DNA from: CAKSEI01 sp964403505
GTDB lineage: Bacteria; Bacillota; Clostridia; Oscillospirales; CAG-272
NCBI GenBank assembly: GCA_964403505.1
Contig: CAYOFP010000012.1
Span: forward strand, 1-60,495
Length of the DNA stretch: 60,495 nucleotides
Direction: 5' to 3'
Below, one piece after another: positions 50,095 to 58,517 of the stretch; position 1 is the first letter of the stretch; each line of letters starts with the position of its first letter. The notes beneath the pieces are model-generated. The model was not told where the DNA came from. It saw nothing but the letters and a program-made list of their open reading frames with translations, and did not search any database. The translations under genes were made by a program, and so were the position numbers.

Positions 50095-51051
50095 TCATCC
50101 TCTATCCGTAAATATCGGCTCTTCGTCGTTTTGTTCTTCGGGCTCTTCATACGGCTCTATCATTATCTCATAGATTGATGGCCATGCGGCGTATACTCCG
50201 ATGAACATGCATCCCGTTATCGTGAGCGCCACAGGGAGCAGTATTCCGATCGGGAAATACAGATCGAGCAGTACGATGTTTAGTGCAATAACAAATGCGA
50301 TGCTGAAAAGCGCCGCAAGATTCCGCTTTAAGTTTATGACTACAAAAATCAGCGAGTTTTTCAAAACCTTGAAAATCGATAGCTTGAATGTCGGTATGAG
50401 CACATAAATATAAAAGCGCATCATGAAATATATGATGAATATGCCTACTGCGAGATATTTCATATATCCGGTATAGACCGTAAAGTCGAGAATGAGTAAG
50501 AGGATGATAGCGATATCGATGATTCCCATGACGATACCTTGCCGGAGGTTTTTGCGTATCGCATCCCAAAAATCCGACAGCAGGAACAGCGGCTCGCCCT
50601 TTACGATGTTGCGCAGATTGTATGTGACTCCGATGGTCGAAAGGCCGAACGTGAAGATCAGCAAAAGCCCAAGTGCGAAGAATACATAGGTCAAAGGAGT
50701 GTTGATGATCATCGTTCCCTGTATGCCGTGTATGCCGTAAAGTGCGGCTGAGACAGGAGTTGCATTTCCCGATGATACGAGTGGGTGCAGATTTGCAAAA
50801 AAGGCGGAGGAGGGCGCAGTCGAGGTTTTTCCTGCGTATCCGCTGAGTGCAAACAGCACAAAGAATATCGGGAAGTTGGCGAGAAGATATAAGATGTTTA
50901 ACTCGACGATCGCCCCAAACCGCCTTGAAAAAAGCTTACAGAAAAAGACAATACCTCTTTTTCCGTCGTCCTCTGTTTTAGCGACGCCTTTTTCGTCGTT
51001 TCCACGGTTCAATATGTCATATAGATTTCTTCTTTTCTTTTTTTCCGCCAT
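50095..51051 (-). CDS. DUF624/YesL-like membrane protein
   Basis: A 318-residue membrane protein with about six helices. A basic N-terminal tail (MAEKKKRR) and a C-terminal acidic tail (EEPEEQNDEEPIF) lie inside. The stretch LRNIVKGEPLFLLSDFWDAIRKNLRQGI is the YesL/DUF624 hallmark (D-F-A-K-N-QG). YesL genes in Bacillus lie in rhamnogalacturonan or sugar-uptake loci, but their role is unknown. Here it follows a smaller membrane protein gene by 15 bases on the same strand, so the two probably form an operon. No sugar genes are adjacent. Confidence 0.78.
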   Translation of the reverse strand: MAEKKKRRNLYDILNRGNDEKGVAKTEDDGKRGIVFFCKLFSRRFGAIVELNILYLLANFPIFFVLFALSGYAGKTSTAPSSAFFANLHPLVSSGNATPVSAALYGIHGIQGTMIINTPLTYVFFALGLLLIFTFGLSTIGVTYNLRNIVKGEPLFLLSDFWDAIRKNLRQGIVMGIIDIAIILLLILDFTVYTGYMKYLAVGIFIIYFMMRFYIYVLIPTFKLSIFKVLKNSLIFVVINLKRNLAALFSIAFVIALNIVLLDLYFPIGILLPVALTITGCMFIGVYAAWPSIYEIMIEPYEEPEEQNDEEPIFTDRG

Positions 51052-51066
51052 TTTGATTTTTCCTTT

Positions 51067-51600
51067 TCAAGAATAGAATAATAAAATGTGTGTAAATATT
51101 CCGCAGACGCACATGGCGCCGCCTACCGCCGTAAAACGGGATAGATACCATAGCTGTTTTTTTGAGAGCAGTCCGTCATATCCCGATGCCCGGTGCGCCA
51201 TAGTCATAACGGCGAGCAGGAGATATGCATAGCTGAAAAAGGCCCGTGTGAGCGCATATAGGAGTATGTGTAAGGGGGCTGCCGTCTCGTAGGAATTGTA
51301 AAAATGCCATAGCGAGAATATGTAGTAGCCGTCCTGTATCCCCTCGAAGAGCAGTGCGAGAAGCGCTGCCGGCGAGGCATATACCGTAATGGATAAAAAG
51401 AGCACGAGCACGGCGGGCATAACAGTAATAAAAAAACCTGTTAAAAATCCGACGATGGGCGTATCGCCCGATAGCACGGTGTATTCGCTGATGCATCCGC
51501 CCGAGCGTAAAAGCAGTAGATAGCCGAGCCCGTATGCGGCCGCAAGCGACAGAACGGGAAGTATAATGTGTATCGGTTTTATTCGTAACAAAAACATCAC
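51067..51600 (-). CDS. Five-helix membrane protein, unknown
   Basis: A 177-residue hydrophobic protein I do not recognise. Likely membrane segments are about 12-31, 48-68, 72-88, 108-130 and 152-174. A Tyr/Phe-rich loop (FEGIQDGYYIFSLWHFYNSYE) sits between helices three and four. No catalytic motif is visible. The start is GTG 51600 or ATG 51597; both lack a strong ribosome site. It is upstream of and close to the DUF624-like gene and divergent from the acetyltransferase. It may be an ECF or stage II-type membrane protein, but I cannot support either. Confidence 0.6.
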   Translation of the reverse strand: MMFLLRIKPIHIILPVLSLAAAYGLGYLLLLRSGGCISEYTVLSGDTPIVGFLTGFFITVMPAVLVLFLSITVYASPAALLALLFEGIQDGYYIFSLWHFYNSYETAAPLHILLYALTRAFFSYAYLLLAVMTMAHRASGYDGLLSKKQLWYLSRFTAVGGAMCVCGIFTHILLFYS

Positions 51601-51685
51601 CGATTAACATTATGATAATTTTATCATATTTATGTGAATGAATCAACATCTTGATAAAAAAAGAGAAAGGATTTATAATATATAC

Positions 51686-52252
51686 ATGATAAGTATTAAC
51701 GATTATTTTGACAGTATGCCGCAAATAGAGACAGAGCGCCTGATTCTGCGCAGGATAGAAAAAAGAGACGCAGAGGATATGTATGAGTATTCGTCGGATG
51801 CCCGAGTGCCCGAGTATCTTTTGTGGCGGGCGCATCCGAGCCTCGATTACACGAAACGGTATATCAAGAGTCTGAAAAAATATTATAAAGAGCACGTCTT
51901 TTTTGATTTTGCCGTGATATATAAGGAAAACGGAAAAATGATAGGCACGTGCGGCTTTTCTGCCGCCGATGAGGAAAATCATTGCGCCGAGATAGGCTAT
52001 GTGCTCTCGCATGATTATTGGGGCATGGGCATCGCCTGCGAGGCGGCAAGGGAGATCATCCGGATCGGATTTGACGAGCTCGGATTTAACCGTATCTCGG
52101 CGAAGTATATGATAGAGAATGTGCGCAGCGCCCGTGTCATGGAAAAGCTCGGCATGAAAAACGAGGGCGTGCAGCGCCAGGCAATGTACGTAAAGGATGC
52201 TTATCGAGATATAGGCTGTTATTCGATCCTGAAAAGCGAATATGAAAAATAA
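51686..52252 (+). CDS. GNAT family N-acetyltransferase (RimJ/RimL type)
   Basis: A 188-residue acetyltransferase that uses acetyl-CoA. It opens MPQIETERLILRRIEKRDAEDMYEY, with the acetyl-CoA-binding loop EIGYVLSHDYWGMGIACEAAREII and FNRISAKYMIENVRSARVMEKLGMKNEG near the end. RimJ/RimL members acetylate N-terminal alpha-amino groups, often of ribosomal proteins, but many act on small amines or antibiotics. An earlier ATG (51638) would add 16 poorly conserved residues. Neither start has a close ribosome site; I prefer 51686 because the family begins a few residues before QIETERL. It ends in a terminator. Confidence 0.85.
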   Translation: MISINDYFDSMPQIETERLILRRIEKRDAEDMYEYSSDARVPEYLLWRAHPSLDYTKRYIKSLKKYYKEHVFFDFAVIYKENGKMIGTCGFSAADEENHCAEIGYVLSHDYWGMGIACEAAREIIRIGFDELGFNRISAKYMIENVRSARVMEKLGMKNEGVQRQAMYVKDAYRDIGCYSILKSEYEK

Positions 52253-52273
52253 AATCTCTTTCGGGAGATTTTT
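52251..52273 (+). terminator. Terminator of the acetyltransferase gene
   Basis: AAAATCTC (52251-52258), loop TTTCGG, GAGATTTTT (52265-52273). The stem overlaps the stop codon region, and the next promoter's -35 begins two bases later. Confidence 0.82.
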
Positions 52274-52274
52274 A

Positions 52275-52330
52275 TTGACAAAACGCATTTTTTGTATTAT
52301 AATCTAACTGTACTACAACAAATGGTACAG
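52275..52330 (+). promoter_or_regulatory. Consensus promoter plus inverted-repeat operator of ytrA-type operon
   Basis: TTGACA (52275-52280), 17 bp, TATAAT (52298-52303). The inverted arms CTGTAC (52308-52313) and GTACAG (52325-52330) lie over the transcript start. YtrA-type GntR repressors bind TGTAC-rich inverted repeats at their own promoters, so this is a likely autoregulatory site. AGGAGG follows the right arm directly. Confidence 0.8.
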
Positions 52331-52343
52331 AGGAGGATGGAAG

Positions 52344-52730
52344 TTGTCGCTGATATATGTTGACGCACGGAGCAGGACGCCGATCTATGAGCAGATAATA
52401 AACAGCGTAAAAAGCCTTGTATATACAGGTGATATGAAGGCGGACGATCCGCTTCCGTCGGTGCGTGCGCTGGCGACGGAGCTCGCCATTAACCCGAATA
52501 CGATACAAAAGGCGTATGCGATCCTTGAGAGCGAGGGGATCATATATTCGTTGCCTGCCCGAGGCAGTTTCATTTCGGGGGATACCACCGCCGCATTCGA
52601 GGCGAGAAAAAATGAGCTTTTATCGGCTTTGACGGCAACACTGAAGCAGCTGAAGCAGCTCGGCTGTACTGTAGAAGAGATAAAGACGGTCATGGATTTG
52701 TCATGGAGGGATAACGATGATAAAAACTAA
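52344..52730 (+). CDS. GntR family regulator, YtrA subfamily
   Basis: A 128-residue regulator with only a winged helix-turn-helix (about residues 10-75: RTPIYEQIINSVKSLVYTGD, then LPSVRALATELAINPNTIQKAYAILESEGI) and a short dimerisation helix. This is the YtrA type that controls linked ABC transporters and often responds to wall-active antibiotics. The start is TTG 52344, seven bases after AGGAGG; the ATG at 52337 is out of frame and stops. It overlaps the ABC ATPase gene by 14 bases. Confidence 0.88.
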   Translation: MSLIYVDARSRTPIYEQIINSVKSLVYTGDMKADDPLPSVRALATELAINPNTIQKAYAILESEGIIYSLPARGSFISGDTTAAFEARKNELLSALTATLKQLKQLGCTVEEIKTVMDLSWRDNDDKN

Positions 52731-53604
52731 TTCTGTTTCATTGTGTTACGGTGATTTTCGTGCACTCGACGGTGTTTCTATCTCCGTCGGTGATGGCTCG
52801 ATCTACGGGCTCATCGGCTCGAACGGTTCGGGTAAAAGTACACTGCTGCGCAGTATGTGCGGTGTGTATAAGTGCAATGAAGGCAGTGTCGAGTATGACG
52901 AAAGAAATGTATATGAGAATGCCGAGGTGAAAAGTCAGGTCGTCTATATTTCTGACGATGCGTACTATTTTCACCAGTGTACCATGTACGATATGGCGTG
53001 TTTTTACGCCTCGGCGTATAAGGGCTTTTCGTTCGAGCGTTTTTATGAGCTCGCACAGAGTTTCGGCCTTGATCCCGAGCGAAAGATATCGACATTCTCA
53101 AAGGGAATGGCAAAGCAGGCGTCCATTGTGCTCGCGCTTGCCTGCGACACACGGTATATTCTGTGTGACGAGACCTTTGACGGCCTCGATCCCGTCATGC
53201 GTCAGTCGGTCAAATCCATCATAATGTCGGAGGTGGCACGCCGTTCGCTCACGGTCGTCATCGCCTCGCATAATCTGAGAGAACTCGAGGATATGTGCGA
53301 TCATATCGCCCTGCTTCATAAAGGTAAGCTGGTGCTTGAATCGGATATCGACGACTGTAAGATGTCGATACATAAGGTGCAGGTTGTCCTGCCTGCAAAT
53401 GCAAATCTTTGCGAGCTTGATATTGTCAAGCGTGAGGATAGGGGCAGTCTCACGACGGTTATCGTCAGGGGAGAGCGTGAATATATCGAGAGCTTCTTTA
53501 ATTCCTTTAGTCCGAAATTCTTTGAGCTGATACCGCTCACGCTCGAGGAGATATTTATAACAGAAATGCAGGAGGCAGGTTATGAAGTTACCGAAAATCT
53601 CTGA
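52717..53604 (+). CDS. ABC transporter ATP-binding protein (YtrB-like)
   Basis: A 295-residue ATPase. Walker A is GSNGSGKST (residues 34-42), Walker B RYILCDETFDGLDP and the H-loop is VIASHNLRELE. The signature is FSKGMAKQ rather than LSGGQ, a variant common in the YtrB/BcrA-like group; the Walker B ends in E-T-F-D. A C-terminal domain of about 80 residues follows. It overlaps the regulator by 14 and the membrane gene by 23 bases, so a single exporter unit is likely. The substrate is unknown; roles in antibiotic or wall stress are known for the group. Confidence 0.9.
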   Translation: MIKTNSVSLCYGDFRALDGVSISVGDGSIYGLIGSNGSGKSTLLRSMCGVYKCNEGSVEYDERNVYENAEVKSQVVYISDDAYYFHQCTMYDMACFYASAYKGFSFERFYELAQSFGLDPERKISTFSKGMAKQASIVLALACDTRYILCDETFDGLDPVMRQSVKSIIMSEVARRSLTVVIASHNLRELEDMCDHIALLHKGKLVLESDIDDCKMSIHKVQVVLPANANLCELDIVKREDRGSLTTVIVRGEREYIESFFNSFSPKFFELIPLTLEEIFITEMQEAGYEVTENL

Positions 53605-55585
53605 TAAAAACCTGTATTTTAATACAGTTAAGCGAAATTTGCCGATGATGCTGCTTTTCTTCGTCGGGATGTTTATTGTTTTTGATGTAACTTTGTTTAT
53701 GACGTTGCAATCTGCAAATCGATGGATTGCAAACAGCGGCGATTTCCGCATTACCAATATACAAGACCCGAGATTGTATTATGCCGAAATGACAGCTGTA
53801 AATTACGGTGCTGTCTCCGAAGTGATCTCCGTTATATGTGCTGTGTTTGCAGGGTGTGTTGCGACAAAATATCTTATGAATAAACGCAGCGCCGCCCTCT
53901 TCGGCTCGATACCGCAGTCCCGTACAAATCAGTTTATCTCGTCCTATTTTGCGTGTGCGACGAGCTATATTATCCCGCTTGTAGTAACGAGCCTGATAGA
54001 GTTCGGCATATTCACGATGGAGGGGTTCAGTGCGGGTATCGGATTTGCGATGCCGTATATCCTCACGGGTATTATGTGGTTCTTCTTCTTTTATACTTTC
54101 ACGGCCGCCGTCGGTATGCTGTGCGGTATGACGAGTATTCAGCTCCTCGGCACGGGTACGCTCCTTGCATATATTCCCGTGGCGTTCCTGCTTTTGATCG
54201 GCTACGGCGAAGAGTTCTATGTAAATATAGAATTTGAACATTATATAGATGTGGATATATTCAATGTTTTGACACCCGTATGCAGATTTGCGACGAGCTT
54301 TGAAAATCGCTTGGCGTGGTATGAGGTCGCAGCCTATATTGTCGCTACCGCCGTTATCTTTATTGTCGCCGTGCTCCTGTATAAGCTGCGTGATAATTCA
54401 AAGGCAGGCTCTCCTATCGTATTTGACAGGGTCGTTCCCGTTATCAAATATGCGCTTATGGTTATTTTCACGCTGTTCTGCGGTCTGGCATTGTTCAGCA
54501 TTAATTATCATAGCGGCGCCTGGTTGTTCGTCGGATGCGCTATCGGAGTTGTCGTTTCGTATATGATATTGAATGCAATCTTATATAAAAACGCACGTGC
54601 CGTCTTTACAAATCCAAAAGGTCTTTTGATATTTTCGATCGTTTTCGCCGTTCTGCTCACCACATTTTCCTTAGACCCGCTCGGAATCGATAACGATTTC
54701 CCGACGGTCGACACTGCACGCAGTGTGCAGGCAAGTCTCTCGGGTGGCAGCATCACGTTCTCAGAGCCCGAGAATATCGAGACGGCGTATAAAATAATAA
54801 ATAACGCTTTGGCAGACGACCCGTCTGTGGATTATTATGATTCTTCATATTATCCCGACCCCTATGTAAATAACCTAACACATGTATTCTCGCAGTATGC
54901 ATCATTCGGCGTCACCTCAAAATACGGCTTTATGTATTCCCGCGGATTTCGATTGCCCGATGTCACAAAATATAGGGAAGAATACCTCTCTCTCTACAAC
55001 AGTGATGAATTTCTGTCTGTGTTGAAGAAGCAGGCGAAAAAGAGCGCACGTATATCCGTCACTACGGTTGTAAAAAACACCGATGGTATATATGAGGATC
55101 GGTACTTAGGACTATACGAGGGATGGGACAGCATTTTGTCAACCTATCTTGATGAGTGTGACGGAATGGTTATCCATGATGATAAAGGCCCCGCTGTCGC
55201 CGAGGTGGATATCGGTCCTTGCAGACTTCCTGTATATTTCGAATATACAGAAACGCTCAAAAAGCTTGAAAAGCATTCTGATTATGATCTTTACGGCATG
55301 ATTCCGACGAGCGATAATATTGATGAATATCTTTCCGACATAGACAGTATAACCGTCGGTCATGGCGATGATGCGATTGAATACACTTCGCGCGAGGAGA
55401 TACGTGATGTATTTATGAACTCGGTCGGATTTGCCGATTGTGCACCTGCCTTTATGGGCGACTCGTCAAAGCTCGCTGTGTTTAAGAACAAAACAGCGGA
55501 AAATTCGTATGACTACGCCGTCGACGGCTATTACGAGACAAGTAATGTTTATGATGCGGCAAATATCTTTTTAATAGTCAAATAA
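53582..55585 (+). CDS. Large ABC-associated membrane protein with extracellular C-terminal domain
   Basis: A 667-residue protein. There are about ten membrane helices, from about 20-42 to 348-370: a first pair around FVGMFIVFDVTLFM, further helices at about 80-100, 120-145 and 160-205, then three in 240-370. After these comes an outside domain (about 375-667) with many acidic and aromatic residues and no motif I recognise. KYLMNKRSAALFGSIPQSRTNQF is a coupling-type loop found in ABC permeases of YtrA operons. It is the sole membrane partner of the ATPase, and a homodimer is likely. It ends in a strong hairpin. Confidence 0.75.
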   Translation: MKLPKISDKNLYFNTVKRNLPMMLLFFVGMFIVFDVTLFMTLQSANRWIANSGDFRITNIQDPRLYYAEMTAVNYGAVSEVISVICAVFAGCVATKYLMNKRSAALFGSIPQSRTNQFISSYFACATSYIIPLVVTSLIEFGIFTMEGFSAGIGFAMPYILTGIMWFFFFYTFTAAVGMLCGMTSIQLLGTGTLLAYIPVAFLLLIGYGEEFYVNIEFEHYIDVDIFNVLTPVCRFATSFENRLAWYEVAAYIVATAVIFIVAVLLYKLRDNSKAGSPIVFDRVVPVIKYALMVIFTLFCGLALFSINYHSGAWLFVGCAIGVVVSYMILNAILYKNARAVFTNPKGLLIFSIVFAVLLTTFSLDPLGIDNDFPTVDTARSVQASLSGGSITFSEPENIETAYKIINNALADDPSVDYYDSSYYPDPYVNNLTHVFSQYASFGVTSKYGFMYSRGFRLPDVTKYREEYLSLYNSDEFLSVLKKQAKKSARISVTTVVKNTDGIYEDRYLGLYEGWDSILSTYLDECDGMVIHDDKGPAVAEVDIGPCRLPVYFEYTETLKKLEKHSDYDLYGMIPTSDNIDEYLSDIDSITVGHGDDAIEYTSREEIRDVFMNSVGFADCAPAFMGDSSKLAVFKNKTAENSYDYAVDGYYETSNVYDAANIFLIVK

Positions 55586-55598
55586 AGGGGAAAAATTT

Positions 55599-55638
55599 AA
55601 GACGGCTGTAAAAAACTAGAGTTTTTTACAGCCGTCTT
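55599..55638 (+). terminator. Terminator of the ytrA-type operon
   Basis: A perfect 18-bp stem AAGACGGCTGTAAAAAAC (55599-55616) / GTTTTTTACAGCCGTCTT (55621-55638) with a TAGA loop. It is strong as a fold, but only a weak T-tract follows. Confidence 0.8.
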
Positions 55639-55650
55639 CGCATTTTGAAG

Positions 55651-55679
55651 TTGAAATAATCATAGGAATAATGTATACT
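55651..55679 (+). promoter_or_regulatory. Promoter of the flavin reductase-like gene
   Basis: TTGAAA (55651-55656), 17 bp, TATACT (55674-55679). A leader of about 20 nt leads to AGAGGT and ATG 55707. Confidence 0.68.
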
Positions 55680-55706
55680 ATTATAAAAAGCAAAGAGGTA
55701 ATCATA

Positions 55707-56273
55707 ATGTCGAAAGTAATATGGAAAGCAGGCACACAGCTCGCGCCCGTTCCGCCTGCGCTCGTTTCATGCAAAGACGGGGAGAGGGATAATCTTATCA
55801 CCGTCGCCTGGACGGGAATCATCAATTCCGAGCCGCCGAAAACGTATATTTCCGTTCGTCCCGAGCGGTACTCTCATGATATCATAAAAAACAGTGGGGA
55901 ATTTGTCATAAATATTCCCACATCTCATATTATCCGCTCGATTGATTTCTGCGGTTGCCGAAGCGGACGTGATATCGATAAATATGAGGCGTGTTCGCTT
56001 ACCCGTGGTGAGGCGTCGACGCTCTCCTGCCCGACTGTTGAGGAAAGCCCCATCAGCCTTGAATGTAAGGTATACGATGTGGTCTCTCTCGGAAGCCACG
56101 ATATGTTTTTAGCGGATATTACCGCTGTCAGCGTCGACGACAGATATATCGATGAAAAAGGGAAGTTCCATATCGAAAAATGCGGTATTGCGGCATACGC
56201 TCACGGGCAGTATTTTGCTCTCGGCAAGAAGATCGGCTCGTTCGGCTATTCGGTGAAAAAGAAAAGAAAATAA
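55707..56273 (+). CDS. Flavin reductase-like FMN-binding protein
   Basis: A 188-residue split-barrel flavoprotein of the flavin reductase/FMN-binding group. Marks are the N-terminal LAPVPPALVSCKDGERDNLITVAWTGIINSEPPKTYISVRPERYSH, then GEFVINIPTS and a late HGQYFALGKKIGSFGYS. Relatives reduce flavins or carry out redox work with ferredoxin or rubredoxin partners. Cysteines in IDFCGCRSGRDID are notable, as in archaeal and clostridial members. ATG 55707 is chosen because AGAGGT is about nine bases upstream. The TAA stop abuts the convergent serine hydrolase stop with no spacer. Confidence 0.85.
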   Translation: MSKVIWKAGTQLAPVPPALVSCKDGERDNLITVAWTGIINSEPPKTYISVRPERYSHDIIKNSGEFVINIPTSHIIRSIDFCGCRSGRDIDKYEACSLTRGEASTLSCPTVEESPISLECKVYDVVSLGSHDMFLADITAVSVDDRYIDEKGKFHIEKCGIAAYAHGQYFALGKKIGSFGYSVKKKRK

Positions 56274-57359
56274 TTATTCCAGGTTTATTACGTCGTATCC
56301 CATATCGCCGAGAACCTTTGCGTATTTGTTTATTTCATCTACGGTTCTTGCTAAGTCATATAGATATTTGTATTGATCGTGTGACGGGGCGGCGTAATTT
56401 GTCATTATGGTCAGCGCATACGGGCTGTCACGCAGGACGAGCGCCATATCGTGCATTCCCTCTCTGTCGAATCCGTATTTGTGTACTATGACCGCATCGC
56501 TCCCAAGGGCGTTGTGCGTTATGATGCATTCGTCGCTTTCCGCCATCCAGTCAAAGAGCATCTTACCGTATACCGAGCTTGATTGATAGAAGGAGTAGAC
56601 TTCTTTCACTATCTTCGCACCGTCACGGCAGCTCATATTGGCGCTCGACTCTTTCATGCCCTCTAATCCGAGGCGATATATTAAGTCATGCAGATCATCG
56701 TGATGATAGTATTTTGTTATCTGACTGAGGGCTATGCAGTCTGATTTTGTTATCATCAGCTTCATGAGCGACAGATTTGTAAATTCTGTTCCTTCATCCA
56801 TAAACTGTATCGTTCCCGTACCCGGGACGAAGTCGCTGATCCGATAGGTATAAGGGCGGCTCAGACCGTATTCCTCGTATTTACCGTCGGGCGTACCGTC
56901 TTTGCGTTCGCTTTGCGCTTTTTCGAGTATGCCGAGTGCGAGCGGCGCTTTGACTACGCTTGCGGCAGGGCGTGAATAGTCGGAACGATAATATATGGAA
57001 AGACCTGTTTCGAGGTTTTCGTAATAAACGGACAGATCGACAAATACATTGCCTTCGCTGTCGGCTGTAACGGTATAATCTTCGTATAGGGGATCCTGCA
57101 GTTTCGAGCGTAATTTGTCTATGAGCTCGTCTGCTTCCGCCTCCGCAGCATCACTATGCTCGATGAAATAATCCACTGCGGGAATATCAGGCTCTGTCTC
57201 GGCTTCAGTCTCGTTCTCCGGCTCTGTTGCAGTTTCCGTCTGCGTCGGAAGCTCTGTTTCGGATGAGGACGGAGCATCCGCTTCCCCAATATCTGCCTGC
57301 TTTGTGCAAAAACACAGCAGTAACAATATTATAGGCAATAATAAGAATAATTTCTTCAT
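56274..57359 (-). CDS. Serine hydrolase lipoprotein (class A beta-lactamase-like fold)
   Basis: A 361-residue predicted lipoprotein. The signal ends in LLLLCFC, so Cys16 or Cys18 could be lipidated. A Glu/Thr-rich linker follows (about 25-65), then a penicillin-recognising fold. The SxxK motif is SVVK in RPAASVVKAPLALGI, a possible SDN equivalent is SDC in ITKSDCIAL, and the KTG equivalent is KYG in VHKYGFDREG. Altered second and third motifs suggest a wall-related hydrolase or a binding protein rather than a true beta-lactamase. No ribosome site is seen before ATG 57359, which lies 42 bases from the divergent CapA gene. Confidence 0.75.
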   Translation of the reverse strand: MKKLFLLLPIILLLLCFCTKQADIGEADAPSSSETELPTQTETATEPENETEAETEPDIPAVDYFIEHSDAAEAEADELIDKLRSKLQDPLYEDYTVTADSEGNVFVDLSVYYENLETGLSIYYRSDYSRPAASVVKAPLALGILEKAQSERKDGTPDGKYEEYGLSRPYTYRISDFVPGTGTIQFMDEGTEFTNLSLMKLMITKSDCIALSQITKYYHHDDLHDLIYRLGLEGMKESSANMSCRDGAKIVKEVYSFYQSSSVYGKMLFDWMAESDECIITHNALGSDAVIVHKYGFDREGMHDMALVLRDSPYALTIMTNYAAPSHDQYKYLYDLARTVDEINKYAKVLGDMGYDVINLE

Positions 57360-57401
57360 AATTATATATTATCATAAAAAAGGGAAAAAGGAAAGATAAC
57401 G

Positions 57402-58517
57402 ATGAAAAAAATCATATCCCTGATGCTTGTTCTGTCAATACTCTTTTTGCTGTCCTGCCGCTCTGCGCAAAAAGATGCCGACGTGAGCGAAGATACGCAG
57501 AGCATGTCGGAGTCAGAACAGACAGAAGAAACTAAGGAAAACGAACAGACGGAAGAAATCGATCCGACCGAGACAGATACCCCGACGGAAGCGCAGAATG
57601 TCACGAGCATCAATGTGTCTCTCGTCGGCGATTGCCTGCTCTCGAGTTATCTCGGCACAAATGAGCCGGGAAGCTATAATGCTTATGCGGAATCGCATGA
57701 TCCCTCCTATTTCTTTGAGGGAGTGCAGAGCGTTTTTGCGTCGGATGATATCACGATCGCAAATTGCGAGACGGTATTTACAGACCAAACGCTCGACCCT
57801 ACACCGAAGGAGGAAGACCCTGCATATTGGTATTACGGCCCGAGCGCAAACGCTGAGGCATTTACGGCAGGCAGCGTCGAGGTGGCGTCGCTTGCGAATA
57901 ATCACGTAAATGATTATGGGGAAGCGGGTTATAACGATACCGTCACGGCTCTTGAAAAATACGGCGTGCTCGTGGGACGTGATGCTGAGCCTGTATATGT
58001 GAACGTAGGCGAGCTTACGGTCGGTATACTTTGCTGTAATGTATGGGGATATTATCAGACAGACAGAGCTTGCGATATCCTCGCCGAGATGAGCGAGCTT
58101 TCCGATGTGCAGATCGTTTTTCCGCACGGTGGCGTCATGGGAACGTATATTCCCGACGAGTGGCGTGTATATTGCTTCCGTCAGATGATAGACGCAGGCG
58201 CTGAGGTCGTGGCAGGAGCTCACCCTCATAAGCTACAACCCGTCGAGAGCTATAACGGCGGCGTGATCTGCTATTCGCTCGGTGATTTCTGCTTTGGCGA
58301 TGCGCCGTATCATGAAAACGCGACCGTCATTATGACAGTCGAGTTCAGATTTATTGACGGTGTGTATGACGGCCTTTCGTATAATATAGTACCCTGTTAC
58401 CTATACAGCGGGGACAGGAACGATTACCAACCCGTGATAATCGACGGAAATACAGATCTGAATTATAATAGGATAAAAGGTTTCATGGCAGGAAATAGAG
58501 AAACGCCGTTGCCTTAA
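57402..58517 (+). CDS. CapA family lipoprotein
   Basis: A 371-residue protein. The lipobox LLSC (Cys19) is followed by an acidic Glu/Thr-rich linker (about 22-65), much like the divergent serine hydrolase. The CapA domain has SLVGDCLLSSYLG, IANCETVFTD, VASLANNHVNDYG, IVFPHGGVMGTYIP and VVAGAHPHKLQPVESYNGGVICYSLGDF. It is anchored outside by lipid, whereas the other CapA at 17-18.5 kb uses a membrane helix. It probably acts on wall or capsule polymers as a metal-dependent phosphoesterase. Its stop abuts that of the convergent sigE with no gap. Confidence 0.87.
   Translation: MKKIISLMLVLSILFLLSCRSAQKDADVSEDTQSMSESEQTEETKENEQTEEIDPTETDTPTEAQNVTSINVSLVGDCLLSSYLGTNEPGSYNAYAESHDPSYFFEGVQSVFASDDITIANCETVFTDQTLDPTPKEEDPAYWYYGPSANAEAFTAGSVEVASLANNHVNDYGEAGYNDTVTALEKYGVLVGRDAEPVYVNVGELTVGILCCNVWGYYQTDRACDILAEMSELSDVQIVFPHGGVMGTYIPDEWRVYCFRQMIDAGAEVVAGAHPHKLQPVESYNGGVICYSLGDFCFGDAPYHENATVIMTVEFRFIDGVYDGLSYNIVPCYLYSGDRNDYQPVIIDGNTDLNYNRIKGFMAGNRETPLP

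Noticed and set aside
51176..52288. A 370-codon open frame antisense to the acetyltransferase and over its flank
   Set aside because: It crosses the intergenic gap and two real genes in another frame, with no motif or start signal.
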